64,000 bases of DNA from assembly GCA_009691685.1 (NCBI GenBank), contig SIAU01000001.1, forward strand, positions 1 to 64,000, in the 5' to 3' direction. Position 1 is the first letter of the stretch. The number at the start of each line of letters is the position of its first letter. Source of the DNA: Opitutales bacterium. Its GTDB lineage: Bacteria; Verrucomicrobiota; Verrucomicrobiia; Opitutales; UBA953. Both the position numbers and the translations under genes were made by a program. Below the pieces are notes generated by a model. That model did no database searches. It saw nothing but the letters and a program-made list of their open reading frames with translations, and had not been told where the DNA came from. Positions 18,927-27,049 of this stretch are shown one piece after another.

Positions 18927-20822
18927 ATGAGTGATGAACATCACGATGAGTGGAAAAAACTCGCGGTATTCGCTGTGATAAGTGGTTTATTCGGACTTCT
19001 CGCGCTTCTCGTCAGTCATTCCTATCCACCCGGAAATTCCCTGCACTGGATCTCTACATTATTACTCGCCCTCTCGTGTCTGGCTGGTGGATGGGATGCA
19101 CTCATCGACGGTTGGGCATCGCTGCGCGAAAAACGTGTCGATGTGCACACTTTGATGATCCTTGTTGCAGGGGGTTCATGGATTATTGGTCACCCCGAAG
19201 AAGGTGCACTGCTGCTCTTTCTATTCTCCACGGCAGGGGCGATTGAACACTATGCAATGTTCCGCACCAGAGGGGCCATCGATGCCCTCTTAGATCGCGC
19301 TCCTAAGCAGGCCCGCTTGATTGAAAATGATGGCAAAGAAAGTATTATTTCCGTCAGTGCACTAAAACCTGGGCATCAAATAATCGTCCTCCCTGGCGAG
19401 TTAGTTCCTGCCGATGGTCAGGTTGTATCGGGAGAAAGTTCGGTGGATGAAAGCACTCTAACGGGTGAAGCAAAACCCGTTGATAAAAAAACCGGCAGCT
19501 TTGTTTCCAGTGGTACCTTAAATAGTTGGGGACGGCTGGTTGTTTTAGTCACCAAGGCTGAAAAAGATAGTTCTCTCCAACGGATCGTTACGCTGATCCG
19601 CGAAGCCCAAGAAAGCAAAGCCCCGGCCCAGCGCGCCATTGATCGGTGGGGCGACATTTATGCCATCTTTACGCTCTCCGCCTCTCTCATTTTCTTTCTC
19701 TACCACTATTACGTCCTCCATAATCCCATGATGGGCGGAGAGACGTCGGCACTCTATCGTGCAATGACTCTCATGGTGGTTCTCAGCCCCTGCGCGCTCG
19801 TCCTCTCCGTTCCCTCGGCTATCTTAGCCGCCATCGCTGCGGGTGCTCGCCAAGGAATCTTATTTCGAGGTGGCGCTGCGGTTGAACGACTTTCCGGAGT
19901 GAACACCATCTGCTTTGATAAAACAGGAACGTTAACTTCGGGTGAACCTGTCGTCGCATCGCTCGAAGTTTATCCACCCGAAAATCGCCAAAAAACATTG
20001 TCCGCATTGCTTTCTGTTGAGTCTAATTCGACTCACCCTTTTGCGGCTGGAATCCTTAAAGCGTGTCGGGCTGAGGGCGCACAATGTCTTTCAGTCAAAG
20101 GTCTCGCTAACTTCCCAGGCAAAGGAATTTCTGGAGAGATTGATGGAGTGACCTGGAAAATCGGCGGACGTGACTTCGTCGGCTGTGCCGCACTCCCTTC
20201 CACCAATACAGACAGCGGTGCCATTATCAGTGAAGTTTGGGCATCGGATGGTACATCCATCGCTCGCGTTACCTTGGTCGACGAAGTTCGCGAACAAAGC
20301 GCCGCCACCCTTTCCGCTCTCCACCAGTTAGGCATTCACACCATCATGCTTACCGGCGATCGCGAAGAAGCGGCTGCCGTCGCTGCAAAAAAAGTAGGGG
20401 TAGAAAAATTTGCAGCAGCGCTCTCGCCCGAAGCAAAAATGCAAATGGTTCGAAAGATTTCATCGGAAGGACACCTCGTCGCCATGGTCGGTGATGGCGT
20501 GAATGACGCCCCTAGCTTAGTCGCCGCCGATATCGCCATCGCGATGGGTAGCCGAGGAAGCGATGCCGCGCTCGAGTCCAGTGATGTTGTTCTCATGGAT
20601 GATAAGATTGAGAAACTTCTTAATGCCATCGAACTGAGTAAAGCTGCGCGTACCGCCATTCGTATTAATATTATAATCTCGGTCGGCGCCGCATTAACGA
20701 TGGCCACCATTGTCATCTTCCAAGGAGCCACCTTATCTCTCGGCGTGATGGTTCATGAAGGCAGTACCGTCATCGTATGCTTAAACGGACTACGCTTATT
20801 GGCCCACCGCCCGAAGGCTTAG
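18927..20822 (+). CDS. P1B-4-type heavy-metal transporting ATPase (Co/Zn/Cd/Fe efflux)
   Basis: This inner-membrane P-type ATPase exports transition-metal ions. In its 631 residues I see the actuator motif DESTLTGEAKPVDK, the membrane metal site SPCALVLSVPSA near residue 286, the phosphorylated Asp in CFDKTGTLTSG (residue 331), the nucleotide-domain NSTHPF, the hinge MVGDGVNDAPSLVAADIAIA and HEGSTVIVCLNGLRLL near 609. SPC together with HEG(G/S)T marks subgroup P1B-4, whose members move Co2+, Fe2+, Zn2+ or Cd2+. There is no N-terminal ferredoxin-like metal-binding domain, only a short His-containing start (MSDEHHDEW). It is monocistronic and ends two bases from the convergent acetyltransferase. 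Exact metal is unknown. Confidence 0.93.
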   Translation: MSDEHHDEWKKLAVFAVISGLFGLLALLVSHSYPPGNSLHWISTLLLALSCLAGGWDALIDGWASLREKRVDVHTLMILVAGGSWIIGHPEEGALLLFLFSTAGAIEHYAMFRTRGAIDALLDRAPKQARLIENDGKESIISVSALKPGHQIIVLPGELVPADGQVVSGESSVDESTLTGEAKPVDKKTGSFVSSGTLNSWGRLVVLVTKAEKDSSLQRIVTLIREAQESKAPAQRAIDRWGDIYAIFTLSASLIFFLYHYYVLHNPMMGGETSALYRAMTLMVVLSPCALVLSVPSAILAAIAAGARQGILFRGGAAVERLSGVNTICFDKTGTLTSGEPVVASLEVYPPENRQKTLSALLSVESNSTHPFAAGILKACRAEGAQCLSVKGLANFPGKGISGEIDGVTWKIGGRDFVGCAALPSTNTDSGAIISEVWASDGTSIARVTLVDEVREQSAATLSALHQLGIHTIMLTGDREEAAAVAAKKVGVEKFAAALSPEAKMQMVRKISSEGHLVAMVGDGVNDAPSLVAADIAIAMGSRGSDAALESSDVVLMDDKIEKLLNAIELSKAARTAIRINIIISVGAALTMATIVIFQGATLSLGVMVHEGSTVIVCLNGLRLLAHRPKA

Positions 20823-20823
20823 A

Positions 20824-21318
20824 CTAAGCTAATTTCTTTTCTAAGAAAAGCGCGGAGCCCGTGGCAGGATCGAGTTGATACGAAGCAAAACCTACTGACG
20901 CATAAAGTTTCCGGGCGTGTTGATTATGCTCCAAGACTTCGAGCGTGAGCTTACAACACCCACGCCGCTGCGCCTCCGCCTCGACCGCAGCCATTAACGC
21001 TTTACCCACGCCGCGACATTGAAACTTGGGCAACACCGCCAAATCGTGGACATTAATTAAGGGGCGACAGGCAAAAGTGGAGAATCCTTCAAAGGCGATG
21101 ACCAACCCGACCGCTTGGCCGCCTAACCACGCTAACAGAACCAGGGCCTGCGGACGTTTGGCGAGTTCAGCACTGAGATTGGCTTGTACCACGGATGACA
21201 AGGGCACACCGCCACCGACGGTGTGTGCGGCGTAGGAATTTAAAACTTCAACGACCGCCTGAGACTCGTCCGACTTCAACCAATCGACCGGACGAATCTC
21301 TAGGGCTGTCGCCGACAT
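20824..21318 (-). CDS. GNAT-family N-acetyltransferase
   Basis: The 164 residues have the GNAT fold pattern: strand LINVHDLAVLPKF followed by the acetyl-CoA loop QCRGVGKALMAAVEAEA (Q-x-x-G-x-G), then LTLEVLEHNQHARKLYASVGF with the typical N-A/Y motif B. The acceptor substrate cannot be predicted. It starts just 3 bases downstream of the RNase E/G stop, so it is probably translated from the rodA-rng transcript. An RNA- or protein-modifying role is conceivable from context but unproven. Confidence 0.9.
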   Translation of the reverse strand: MSATALEIRPVDWLKSDESQAVVEVLNSYAAHTVGGGVPLSSVVQANLSAELAKRPQALVLLAWLGGQAVGLVIAFEGFSTFACRPLINVHDLAVLPKFQCRGVGKALMAAVEAEAQRRGCCKLTLEVLEHNQHARKLYASVGFASYQLDPATGSALFLEKKLA

Positions 21319-21321
21319 CGC

Positions 21322-23046
21322 TTAGCGCAATTCTTTGCCCGCACCGTCGAATAATTTAAACGTTTCAATGCTGTAAGTAGCGTCAGGCTTAGTGCCCAGA
21401 CGAACCTTACATGACTTCATTAAATCGCGGAAATATTCCCGGTCTTCTTTCACGATGCGATCCAAGTTAATCGGGTGAAGCAGAATATTAATTTCTAATT
21501 CTTTATCCGGACCCACTTGTTCGCGCAAACGACGGATCACGCTTAAAAGCTTACGCTGAATTTCTACCGAGACGGTTCGAGGATTTTTAACGATACCGCG
21601 ACCCTGACAATGCGGACAATCCATGTACATCGAAGTCGTATTCGATTCGGTGTGACGCTGACGTGTCATCTGCAGCACGCCTAATTGGGAAATCGGTAAA
21701 ATCTGGTGCTTGGCTCGATCGTCTTCCATCGCCTCGCGCAAAGTATCGTAAACGGTTTTACGATCTTTGGGGTTTTTCATATCGATCGTATCAATCATGA
21801 TTAAGCCCCCTAAATTGCGGAGCTTGATTTGGCGGGCCCCTTCGGTCACGGCCTCGATATTGGCCTGTAAAATATAGTCTTTACCATCTTTGGTCGTACC
21901 GCGGTGCGAGCCCGTGTTAACGTCAATCGCGGTCAGCGCTTCGGTTTCATCAATCACAATTTCGCCACCGCTGGGCAGTGGAACGCGACGTTGGAAAAGT
22001 TGTTCAATCTGACGTTCGATATTATAGCGTTCGAAAACGGGAATCGGGTCTTTATAAAGTTCGACTCGTGATTTTGAACGAGGAGAAATCTCGGCGACTA
22101 ATTCTTGGACGATTTTAAAGTCCTCGGGATTATCGACCAAAATACGGTCCACTTCTTCGGTGAGAAAATCGCGAACGGTTCGTTCGATTAAACCTGGCTC
22201 AGTGTAGAGTAGAATCGCCTTTTGTTCCGACTTGTTAATCTTCTCAACAATCGATTGCCAGCGGCGCAGTAACATATGGAGATCGCGCACAAACCAACGC
22301 GCTTGCTTACCTTCACCCGCCGTGCGGATGATTACACCCATCCCTTCAGGAATTGTGAGTGAGCGTAAAATATCCTTCAAACGTTCACGCTCGGGAGCTT
22401 CTTCAATTTTTCGGGAAACACCGCAAGCGCCACTGAAGGGCATTAAAACTAAAAATCTTCCAGGCAGGGCGATGTTGGTTGTCGAACGTGGACCCTTGGT
22501 TCCGATGGTGTCTTTAACGACCTGAATGACGATATCAGACCCCGCAGGAAACAGCGTCGGAATGTCTTTCGCTTGGTAGCGCGCTTTACGTTGTTTTTGT
22601 TCAGCCGATTCATTGTCGCGGATGAATTCAACCTGCGAGTCATTCGCGGCGGGTAACATATCCCAGTAATGCAGGAAGGCATTTTTAGACTGACCGATAT
22701 CGACGAAGGCGGCTTTTAATCCGGCTTCGAGATTTTGTACGCGACCTTTAAAGATTGAACCGACCATGCGGTTTTCGCCTTTGTGTTCGATTTCAAATTT
22801 ATCGAGCACGCCGTTCGTGAGTAGGGCGACGCGCTTTTCGAGCGTCTCGGCATTAATGACGAGTTCGTGATAATTAGCACGGTCTTTGGAGAAGTGCTTC
22901 ACGATGCGTTGTAAGAGCGGTAACTCTTTGCGACGCTGCGCGGCTTCTTCAGCGAGTTGCTTAGGATCAACCCCAGAGGAAGTCGGCGGTGTGCTTTCTT
23001 CAGGGAGGTCGTTTAGGTTATCGTCGGAATTATTTGGGTCGGTCAT
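21322..23046 (-). CDS. rng: Ribonuclease E/G family endoribonuclease
   Basis: This enzyme cuts single-stranded AU-rich RNA and matures rRNA ends. The 574 residues show an acidic disordered start (about 1-50), an S1 RNA-binding domain (VGSIFKGRVQNLEAGLKAAFVDIG-type, here split by conserved GLKAAFVDIGQSKNAFLHY), the catalytic aspartates in TAIDVNTGSHRG and GGLIMIDTIDMKNPKDR, and the zinc-link MDCPHCQGRG with CPxC. There is no long scaffold-like C-terminus as in E. coli RNase E, so it is closer to RNase G. It follows rodA by 15 bases. RNase Y is encoded just 1.4 kb away. Confidence 0.95.
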   Translation of the reverse strand: MTDPNNSDDNLNDLPEESTPPTSSGVDPKQLAEEAAQRRKELPLLQRIVKHFSKDRANYHELVINAETLEKRVALLTNGVLDKFEIEHKGENRMVGSIFKGRVQNLEAGLKAAFVDIGQSKNAFLHYWDMLPAANDSQVEFIRDNESAEQKQRKARYQAKDIPTLFPAGSDIVIQVVKDTIGTKGPRSTTNIALPGRFLVLMPFSGACGVSRKIEEAPERERLKDILRSLTIPEGMGVIIRTAGEGKQARWFVRDLHMLLRRWQSIVEKINKSEQKAILLYTEPGLIERTVRDFLTEEVDRILVDNPEDFKIVQELVAEISPRSKSRVELYKDPIPVFERYNIERQIEQLFQRRVPLPSGGEIVIDETEALTAIDVNTGSHRGTTKDGKDYILQANIEAVTEGARQIKLRNLGGLIMIDTIDMKNPKDRKTVYDTLREAMEDDRAKHQILPISQLGVLQMTRQRHTESNTTSMYMDCPHCQGRGIVKNPRTVSVEIQRKLLSVIRRLREQVGPDKELEINILLHPINLDRIVKEDREYFRDLMKSCKVRLGTKPDATYSIETFKLFDGAGKELR

Positions 23047-23061
23047 CGCAGTAGTATGGCG

Positions 23062-24390
23062 TTAAATGCCAGTTACCGGAGTCCCCCTATTCTCACCGCC
23101 ATCCACCGAATGTCGGTGAACGCTCTGGACTAATCCGAGAAGCAAAAAGCAGCTGAGAATAAAGGACCCCCCGTAACTGAGGAAAGGTAGTGGAACGCCC
23201 GTGACGGGCATTAAATCGATATTCATGCCGATATTAATAACGACATGGGTGCCGATAATCACCGCGGCACCAATTGCTAACAAAGATCCAAAGCGGTCGA
23301 TGGCCAATAATGCGGTTCGCACAACGCGCCAGAGCAACAACGCAAAAGCGACAACGACAAAGACTCCGCCGCGGAAACCAATTTCTTCAGCCATTCCCGA
23401 AAATAGAAAATCATTATGCGCCGCGGCTTCGGGAAGGTAACCATACTTCGCTTGCGTGCCCTTGCCGATGCCCTGTCCTTCTAATCCACCACGACCGACG
23501 GCGATGACAGCCTGTTTCACATTCCACGTCGCCCCGCGTCCACGCGGATCAATGATGGAAGGTGCCACAAAGGAAAGTAAACGTTCGCGTTGATAATCCT
23601 TCAAAAGAAAAAACCAGGCCGTTTCTTCATGTTTTCCGCGGATCGCTTTGGCGGGATTTAAATCATCGGCATGCGCTTTAGCGTACGCTGTCACTTTGGA
23701 AGCGTAAGAAACTAAATCGACGGCGACCACGGCTCCCAATAAGACGGCACTCAATCCCGCCACCATGAAAAACCTGGAACTCAGGCCGGCAACAAACAAT
23801 AAGGCAAATGACAGTGGAAGGTAGATGAGGGCTGAGCCTAAGTCAGGCTGTACAAAAATCAAGACAAAGGGTAGGCCGGCCGCGGCTAAAACCTTGACCA
23901 CCGTGGGCCACGACTTACGCCACGATCCAATCGGATTTAAGACCAAGACCGCCGCGATAAAAATGAGGACGGAAACTTTGGCGAACTCGGAAGGCTGAAT
24001 GGAAAAAGGACCGAAATCCATCCAGCGGCGCGCCCCGTTAATACTGCGAATAAATGAACCAATATTTATTTTAAAAATTGCACACAAAGATATCGGTACC
24101 AGCAGGAGTGCCCCGATTAAATAAATGCGGCGGGCGTGGACACGCAGCTTGCGATAGTCCAATGAGGAAATCATCCAATAAGCCACCCAACCAATACCCA
24201 AATAAATCATCTGCGGCGTTTCAAAATTGGTCTGTCGGTACGAGCCTGCTGATTGAATGGCGACGACGCCTAAGGTACTTAAAAATAAAATAATGACCAC
24301 CTGCGTCCAGTCCGTCCGCCAAGAAAAATTGGCAAATTTATCCCACCAGGCGGACACCTGAGCTCCTTCACTCTCAAAAAGACGGGACAT
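23062..24390 (-). CDS. rodA: Rod-shape-determining glycosyltransferase RodA
   Basis: RodA polymerises lipid II into glycan strands for side-wall growth. About ten transmembrane helices are visible, with FTVVQAGSYRQ-like extracytoplasmic start (here IQSAGSYRQT), the FSIQPSEFAKVSVL signature, FVQPDLGSALIYLPL, and the late VTGVPLPFLSYGGS motif of SEDS proteins. I chose the ATG at 24390 (MSRLFESEG); an ATG 27 bases upstream is possible. It precedes rng on the same strand, an arrangement that in other bacteria includes mreBCD and mrdA; those are not in this window. FtsW is the alternative, but RodA fits the context. Confidence 0.93.
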   Translation of the reverse strand: MSRLFESEGAQVSAWWDKFANFSWRTDWTQVVIILFLSTLGVVAIQSAGSYRQTNFETPQMIYLGIGWVAYWMISSLDYRKLRVHARRIYLIGALLLVPISLCAIFKINIGSFIRSINGARRWMDFGPFSIQPSEFAKVSVLIFIAAVLVLNPIGSWRKSWPTVVKVLAAAGLPFVLIFVQPDLGSALIYLPLSFALLFVAGLSSRFFMVAGLSAVLLGAVVAVDLVSYASKVTAYAKAHADDLNPAKAIRGKHEETAWFFLLKDYQRERLLSFVAPSIIDPRGRGATWNVKQAVIAVGRGGLEGQGIGKGTQAKYGYLPEAAAHNDFLFSGMAEEIGFRGGVFVVVAFALLLWRVVRTALLAIDRFGSLLAIGAAVIIGTHVVINIGMNIDLMPVTGVPLPFLSYGGSFILSCFLLLGLVQSVHRHSVDGGENRGTPVTGI

Positions 24391-24499
24391 CTCTAAAATC
24401 AAACATCTAAAAGACAATGTGCAAGGCGAACCTCCCGAAAGGGCTTGCGGACTGGGCGGAGCTGGTAACTTTTAAAGCCGACCACACCGCTTCAACTGC

Positions 24500-25936
24500 A
24501 TGGCATTTGCCACCGATCAAAGTACAATTTCCGTAGTCATCTTTTTTGCAGGGATGGTGGTCGCTTACGTTTTCTTGAAAAGGCGAGCGTCCGCCGTGCA
24601 GACCATGTTCGAGCAGCGTTTAAAAAATGAAATCGAGCTAGCGAAACGGGAGGCCTCGCTGGAAACCTCTGAACTACAAGTTAAAGTGGGAGCCTCCCAA
24701 CGGGAGGCCGGTCGACTCCTGGCGCTTGCTCAATCCGAGGCCGAAGCCGTCGACGCCTTAAAAACCGCCAATGAAAAAGAGCGTGAGTTTTTACAAAAAG
24801 AAATATTACGACTCTCGGGCTTAAAAGCCGATGAAGCTAAACGTCTCGCGTTTGAATCATTACAAAAAAAATATGAGGGTGAAGCACGACGCTTGCGTGA
24901 AGAAACCCTCAACCGTCCCGAACAAGAAACCGAAGAAGAAGCTCGGCGGATTTTAATCACGGCGATGCAAAGGTTGACGACGACGACGACGCAAGATGCC
25001 ACCGCTGTTTCCGTTTCTATACCCGGTGAAGATATGAAGGGACGTTTAATTGGTCGTGAGGGTCGCAACATTCGTACCTTCGAACAAAGCACGGGGGCCA
25101 CCCTGCTCGTCGATGAAACTCCGGGCATGGTTTTAATTTCTTGTTTCGATCCCGTCCGTCGCGAAGTCGCTCGTATCGCCCTAGAAAGAATGGTTAAGGA
25201 TGGTCGCATCACCCCCACTTTAATTGAGGATTTTGTCCTGACGGCAGAAAATGAAGTCACGCGACACGCCCAACATCTCGGCCACGAAGCGGTAAGAGAT
25301 TTAGGTCTTCCACCAATGGATGTGAAGGTCGAAGAATTATTGGGCCGACTGCACTTCCGTTTATCCTCCAATCAAAATACTTTAGCTCACTCCGTCGAAG
25401 TCGCCCAAGTCTGCGCCGTACTCGCGGCTGAAATTGGTATCGACCCCGTGCTCGCGAAACGCGCGGGATTATTACACGATTTAGGAAAAGCGATTGATGC
25501 GGATAATGGATTAACTCATGCCGCCGCCGGAGCGAATCTCCTTCGTCGCGTCGGCGAAGACCCACGCGTCGTCAACGCCGTCGCCGCTCACCACCGCGAA
25601 GTAGAAGCGGAAAGTTTATTCGCACCGCTCGTGATGATTGCGGATAGCGTTTCCGGCTCACGCCCGGGCGCTCGTTCATCGACTTTAGAAAGTTACGCTC
25701 AACGCGTGAAGAATCTTGAAGAGTTAGTGCTCACCTTTGAAGGCGTCAAAGAAGCCTACGCCTTTCAATCGGGCCGCGAACTTCGCGTAATCGTCGATCC
25801 CGTGAAAGTGGACGACTTTGCCGCGAGCGAATTACTTCGCCGACTCCGTTCCGCGATTGAGGAAAAACTCTCCTACCAGGGTAACATCAAAATTACCCTG
25901 ATCCGAGAGCAGCGCTTTACCGACGAGGCTCGCTAG
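24500..25936 (+). CDS. rny: Ribonuclease Y
   Basis: RNase Y is a membrane-tethered endoribonuclease that starts mRNA decay. The 478 residues follow the family plan: an N-terminal transmembrane helix (about 9-26, VVIFFAGMVVAYVFL), a long Glu/Lys/Arg coiled coil (about 35-145), a KH domain with GRLIGREGRNIRTFE, and an HD domain with LLHDLGKAIDAD and AHHREVEAES. It is somewhat shorter than the about 520 residues of B. subtilis, mainly in the coiled coil. It is divergent from rodA and followed by an arginine-rich gene. Confidence 0.96.
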   Translation: MAFATDQSTISVVIFFAGMVVAYVFLKRRASAVQTMFEQRLKNEIELAKREASLETSELQVKVGASQREAGRLLALAQSEAEAVDALKTANEKEREFLQKEILRLSGLKADEAKRLAFESLQKKYEGEARRLREETLNRPEQETEEEARRILITAMQRLTTTTTQDATAVSVSIPGEDMKGRLIGREGRNIRTFEQSTGATLLVDETPGMVLISCFDPVRREVARIALERMVKDGRITPTLIEDFVLTAENEVTRHAQHLGHEAVRDLGLPPMDVKVEELLGRLHFRLSSNQNTLAHSVEVAQVCAVLAAEIGIDPVLAKRAGLLHDLGKAIDADNGLTHAAAGANLLRRVGEDPRVVNAVAAHHREVEAESLFAPLVMIADSVSGSRPGARSSTLESYAQRVKNLEELVLTFEGVKEAYAFQSGRELRVIVDPVKVDDFAASELLRRLRSAIEEKLSYQGNIKITLIREQRFTDEAR

Positions 25937-25981
25937 ACCCTGGGTTAGCCCACCTCAATTAAAGGCCTAAAAGGCCGAATT

Positions 25982-26065
25982 ATGAACAAATTTTCACCAT
26001 TTTGGCGGAATGGGGACTTTCTTATTGTTAAAGTAGGGGGAGACACTTATTCACAGGGGTTCTAA
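25982..26065 (+). CDS. Possible 27-residue peptide
   Basis: An ATG-to-TAA frame encodes MNKFSPFWRNGDFLIVKVGG followed by seven more residues. Its stop is separated by a single base from the ATG of the next small frame, an arrangement that would allow coupled translation. I know no homologue, and the frame is short enough to arise by chance. Confidence 0.2.
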   Translation: MNKFSPFWRNGDFLIVKVGGDTYSQGF

Positions 26066-26066
26066 G

Positions 26067-26189
26067 ATGAAAATCTTAGCACCTTCGGTACCTCTCTTAT
26101 TCAACATAAGTCAAAAGCAGGAAACCGAAAATACCGACCCATCAGCCACAACGGCCGAGACGGTCATCACCCAGCGACCTATTAAATAA
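26067..26189 (+). CDS. Possible 40-residue small protein
   Basis: An ATG-to-TAA frame encodes a 40-residue peptide with a hydrophobic start (MKILAPSVPLLFNI) and a polar Thr/Glu-rich remainder. It begins one base after the preceding tiny frame and ends 20 bases before the start of the arginine-rich protein at 26210. A GGGG stretch lies about 7 bases upstream of the ATG, one of the few purine-rich patches before a start in this window. No function is recognisable; it may be a leader peptide or chance. Confidence 0.28.
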   Translation: MKILAPSVPLLFNISQKQETENTDPSATTAETVITQRPIK

Positions 26190-26209
26190 GTCGCCACATC
26201 CAAGAGAAC

Positions 26210-26998
26210 ATGAACCCAGAAGAAAATAAAGGTCAGGAAAATACTTCCTCACCGTCCGTTGCCCCCGTGGCAACAAACCCAGCACCACGCATTACCGAAT
26301 CTAAGTTGGAAGTCGCTCACGCGACCCTCCCCCCTATGTCAGTAATCGGTGCTTCCACCGAACCCGCCGTCAAACCCGGAACTATCTCAACACCTAAGCA
26401 ATTTGGTCGTCGTGGTACTCCTTCAAACGTCGCCCCCAGTGGCAAAACCGCAAACTCACGCCCTTCCATCGGCGTGATCGAAAATCCCGCTCAAGTCACC
26501 GAATCACTTTCGGGTGAATTGGCCAAACAGCCTCGTCCAACTCAAGCCGCTCCTGCATCTTACCAAGCTCCTCGCGAGCCTCGCCAAGAACAGCCGCGTC
26601 ATGAGCAGCCGCGTCATGAGCAACAACGTTTTGAACGTGACGCTCGCCCTCCACAATATCGTGCCCCACGTGAACCACAACATGAGCGCCAAGAAAACGC
26701 CTATGCTGCGCCACAAGCTCGTCGTGAACCGCGCCCTGAACGTCAAAAGCTGCACATCGATCCCGTCGTGATTCCTGAACAATCACCGATTGGTTTTTGG
26801 GCTAACTTAAAACGCAAAATTGCTTCTCTTTTCGGTATTTCCGTAAAGTCGACAGCAACGGCATCACTAAATCGAAACCCTCAGCGCAGTCGCGGTCCTC
26901 GTGATTATCGCGACGGTCCTCGCCCTCATGGCGGCCAAGGTGGTCCGCGTCGCGGAAGTCGACCAAACTTCCGTCGACAAGGTCCTCGCCAAGGATAA
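26210..26998 (+). CDS. Disordered Pro/Arg-rich protein with putative amphipathic helix and RGG-like tail
   Basis: The 262 residues contain no recognisable enzyme domain. Residues 1-110 are Pro/Ser/Thr-rich; about 115-180 are Arg/Gln/Glu/Pro-rich with a 5-residue tandem repeat QPRHE (encoded by a 15-base direct repeat at 26591-26620) and other PREP-type repeats. Residues about 196-212 (IGFWANLKRKIASLFGIS) could form an amphipathic helix. The C-terminal 40 residues are rich in RG and GG pairs (RGPRDYRDG, GGQGGPRRGSR), as in RNA-binding disordered tails. The gene directly follows RNase Y and ends in a strong terminator. I infer, without proof, an RNA-decay scaffold or RNA chaperone role. Confidence 0.7.
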   Translation: MNPEENKGQENTSSPSVAPVATNPAPRITESKLEVAHATLPPMSVIGASTEPAVKPGTISTPKQFGRRGTPSNVAPSGKTANSRPSIGVIENPAQVTESLSGELAKQPRPTQAAPASYQAPREPRQEQPRHEQPRHEQQRFERDARPPQYRAPREPQHERQENAYAAPQARREPRPERQKLHIDPVVIPEQSPIGFWANLKRKIASLFGISVKSTATASLNRNPQRSRGPRDYRDGPRPHGGQGGPRRGSRPNFRRQGPRQG

Positions 26999-27005
26999 AA
27001 AATTA

Positions 27006-27033
27006 GGGGGTGCAATTTGCACCCCCTTTTTTT
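27006..27033 (+). terminator. Strong terminator after the arginine-rich gene
   Basis: GGGGGTGCA pairs with TGCACCCCC around loop ATT, followed by T7. It lies 8 bases after the stop at 26998 and directly before murA. Confidence 0.95.
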
Positions 27034-27049
27034 ATATAAAAATTAAATC

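Noticed and set aside
24730-25371. A 213-codon minus-strand frame inside rny
   Set aside because: The antisense of the RNase Y coiled coil gives a long open Ser/Arg-rich frame; the real gene on the plus strand has clear domains.
26591-26620. Two direct 15-base repeats
   Set aside because: They are codon repeats (QPRHE) inside a disordered protein, not a CRISPR array; there are only two copies with no spacers.
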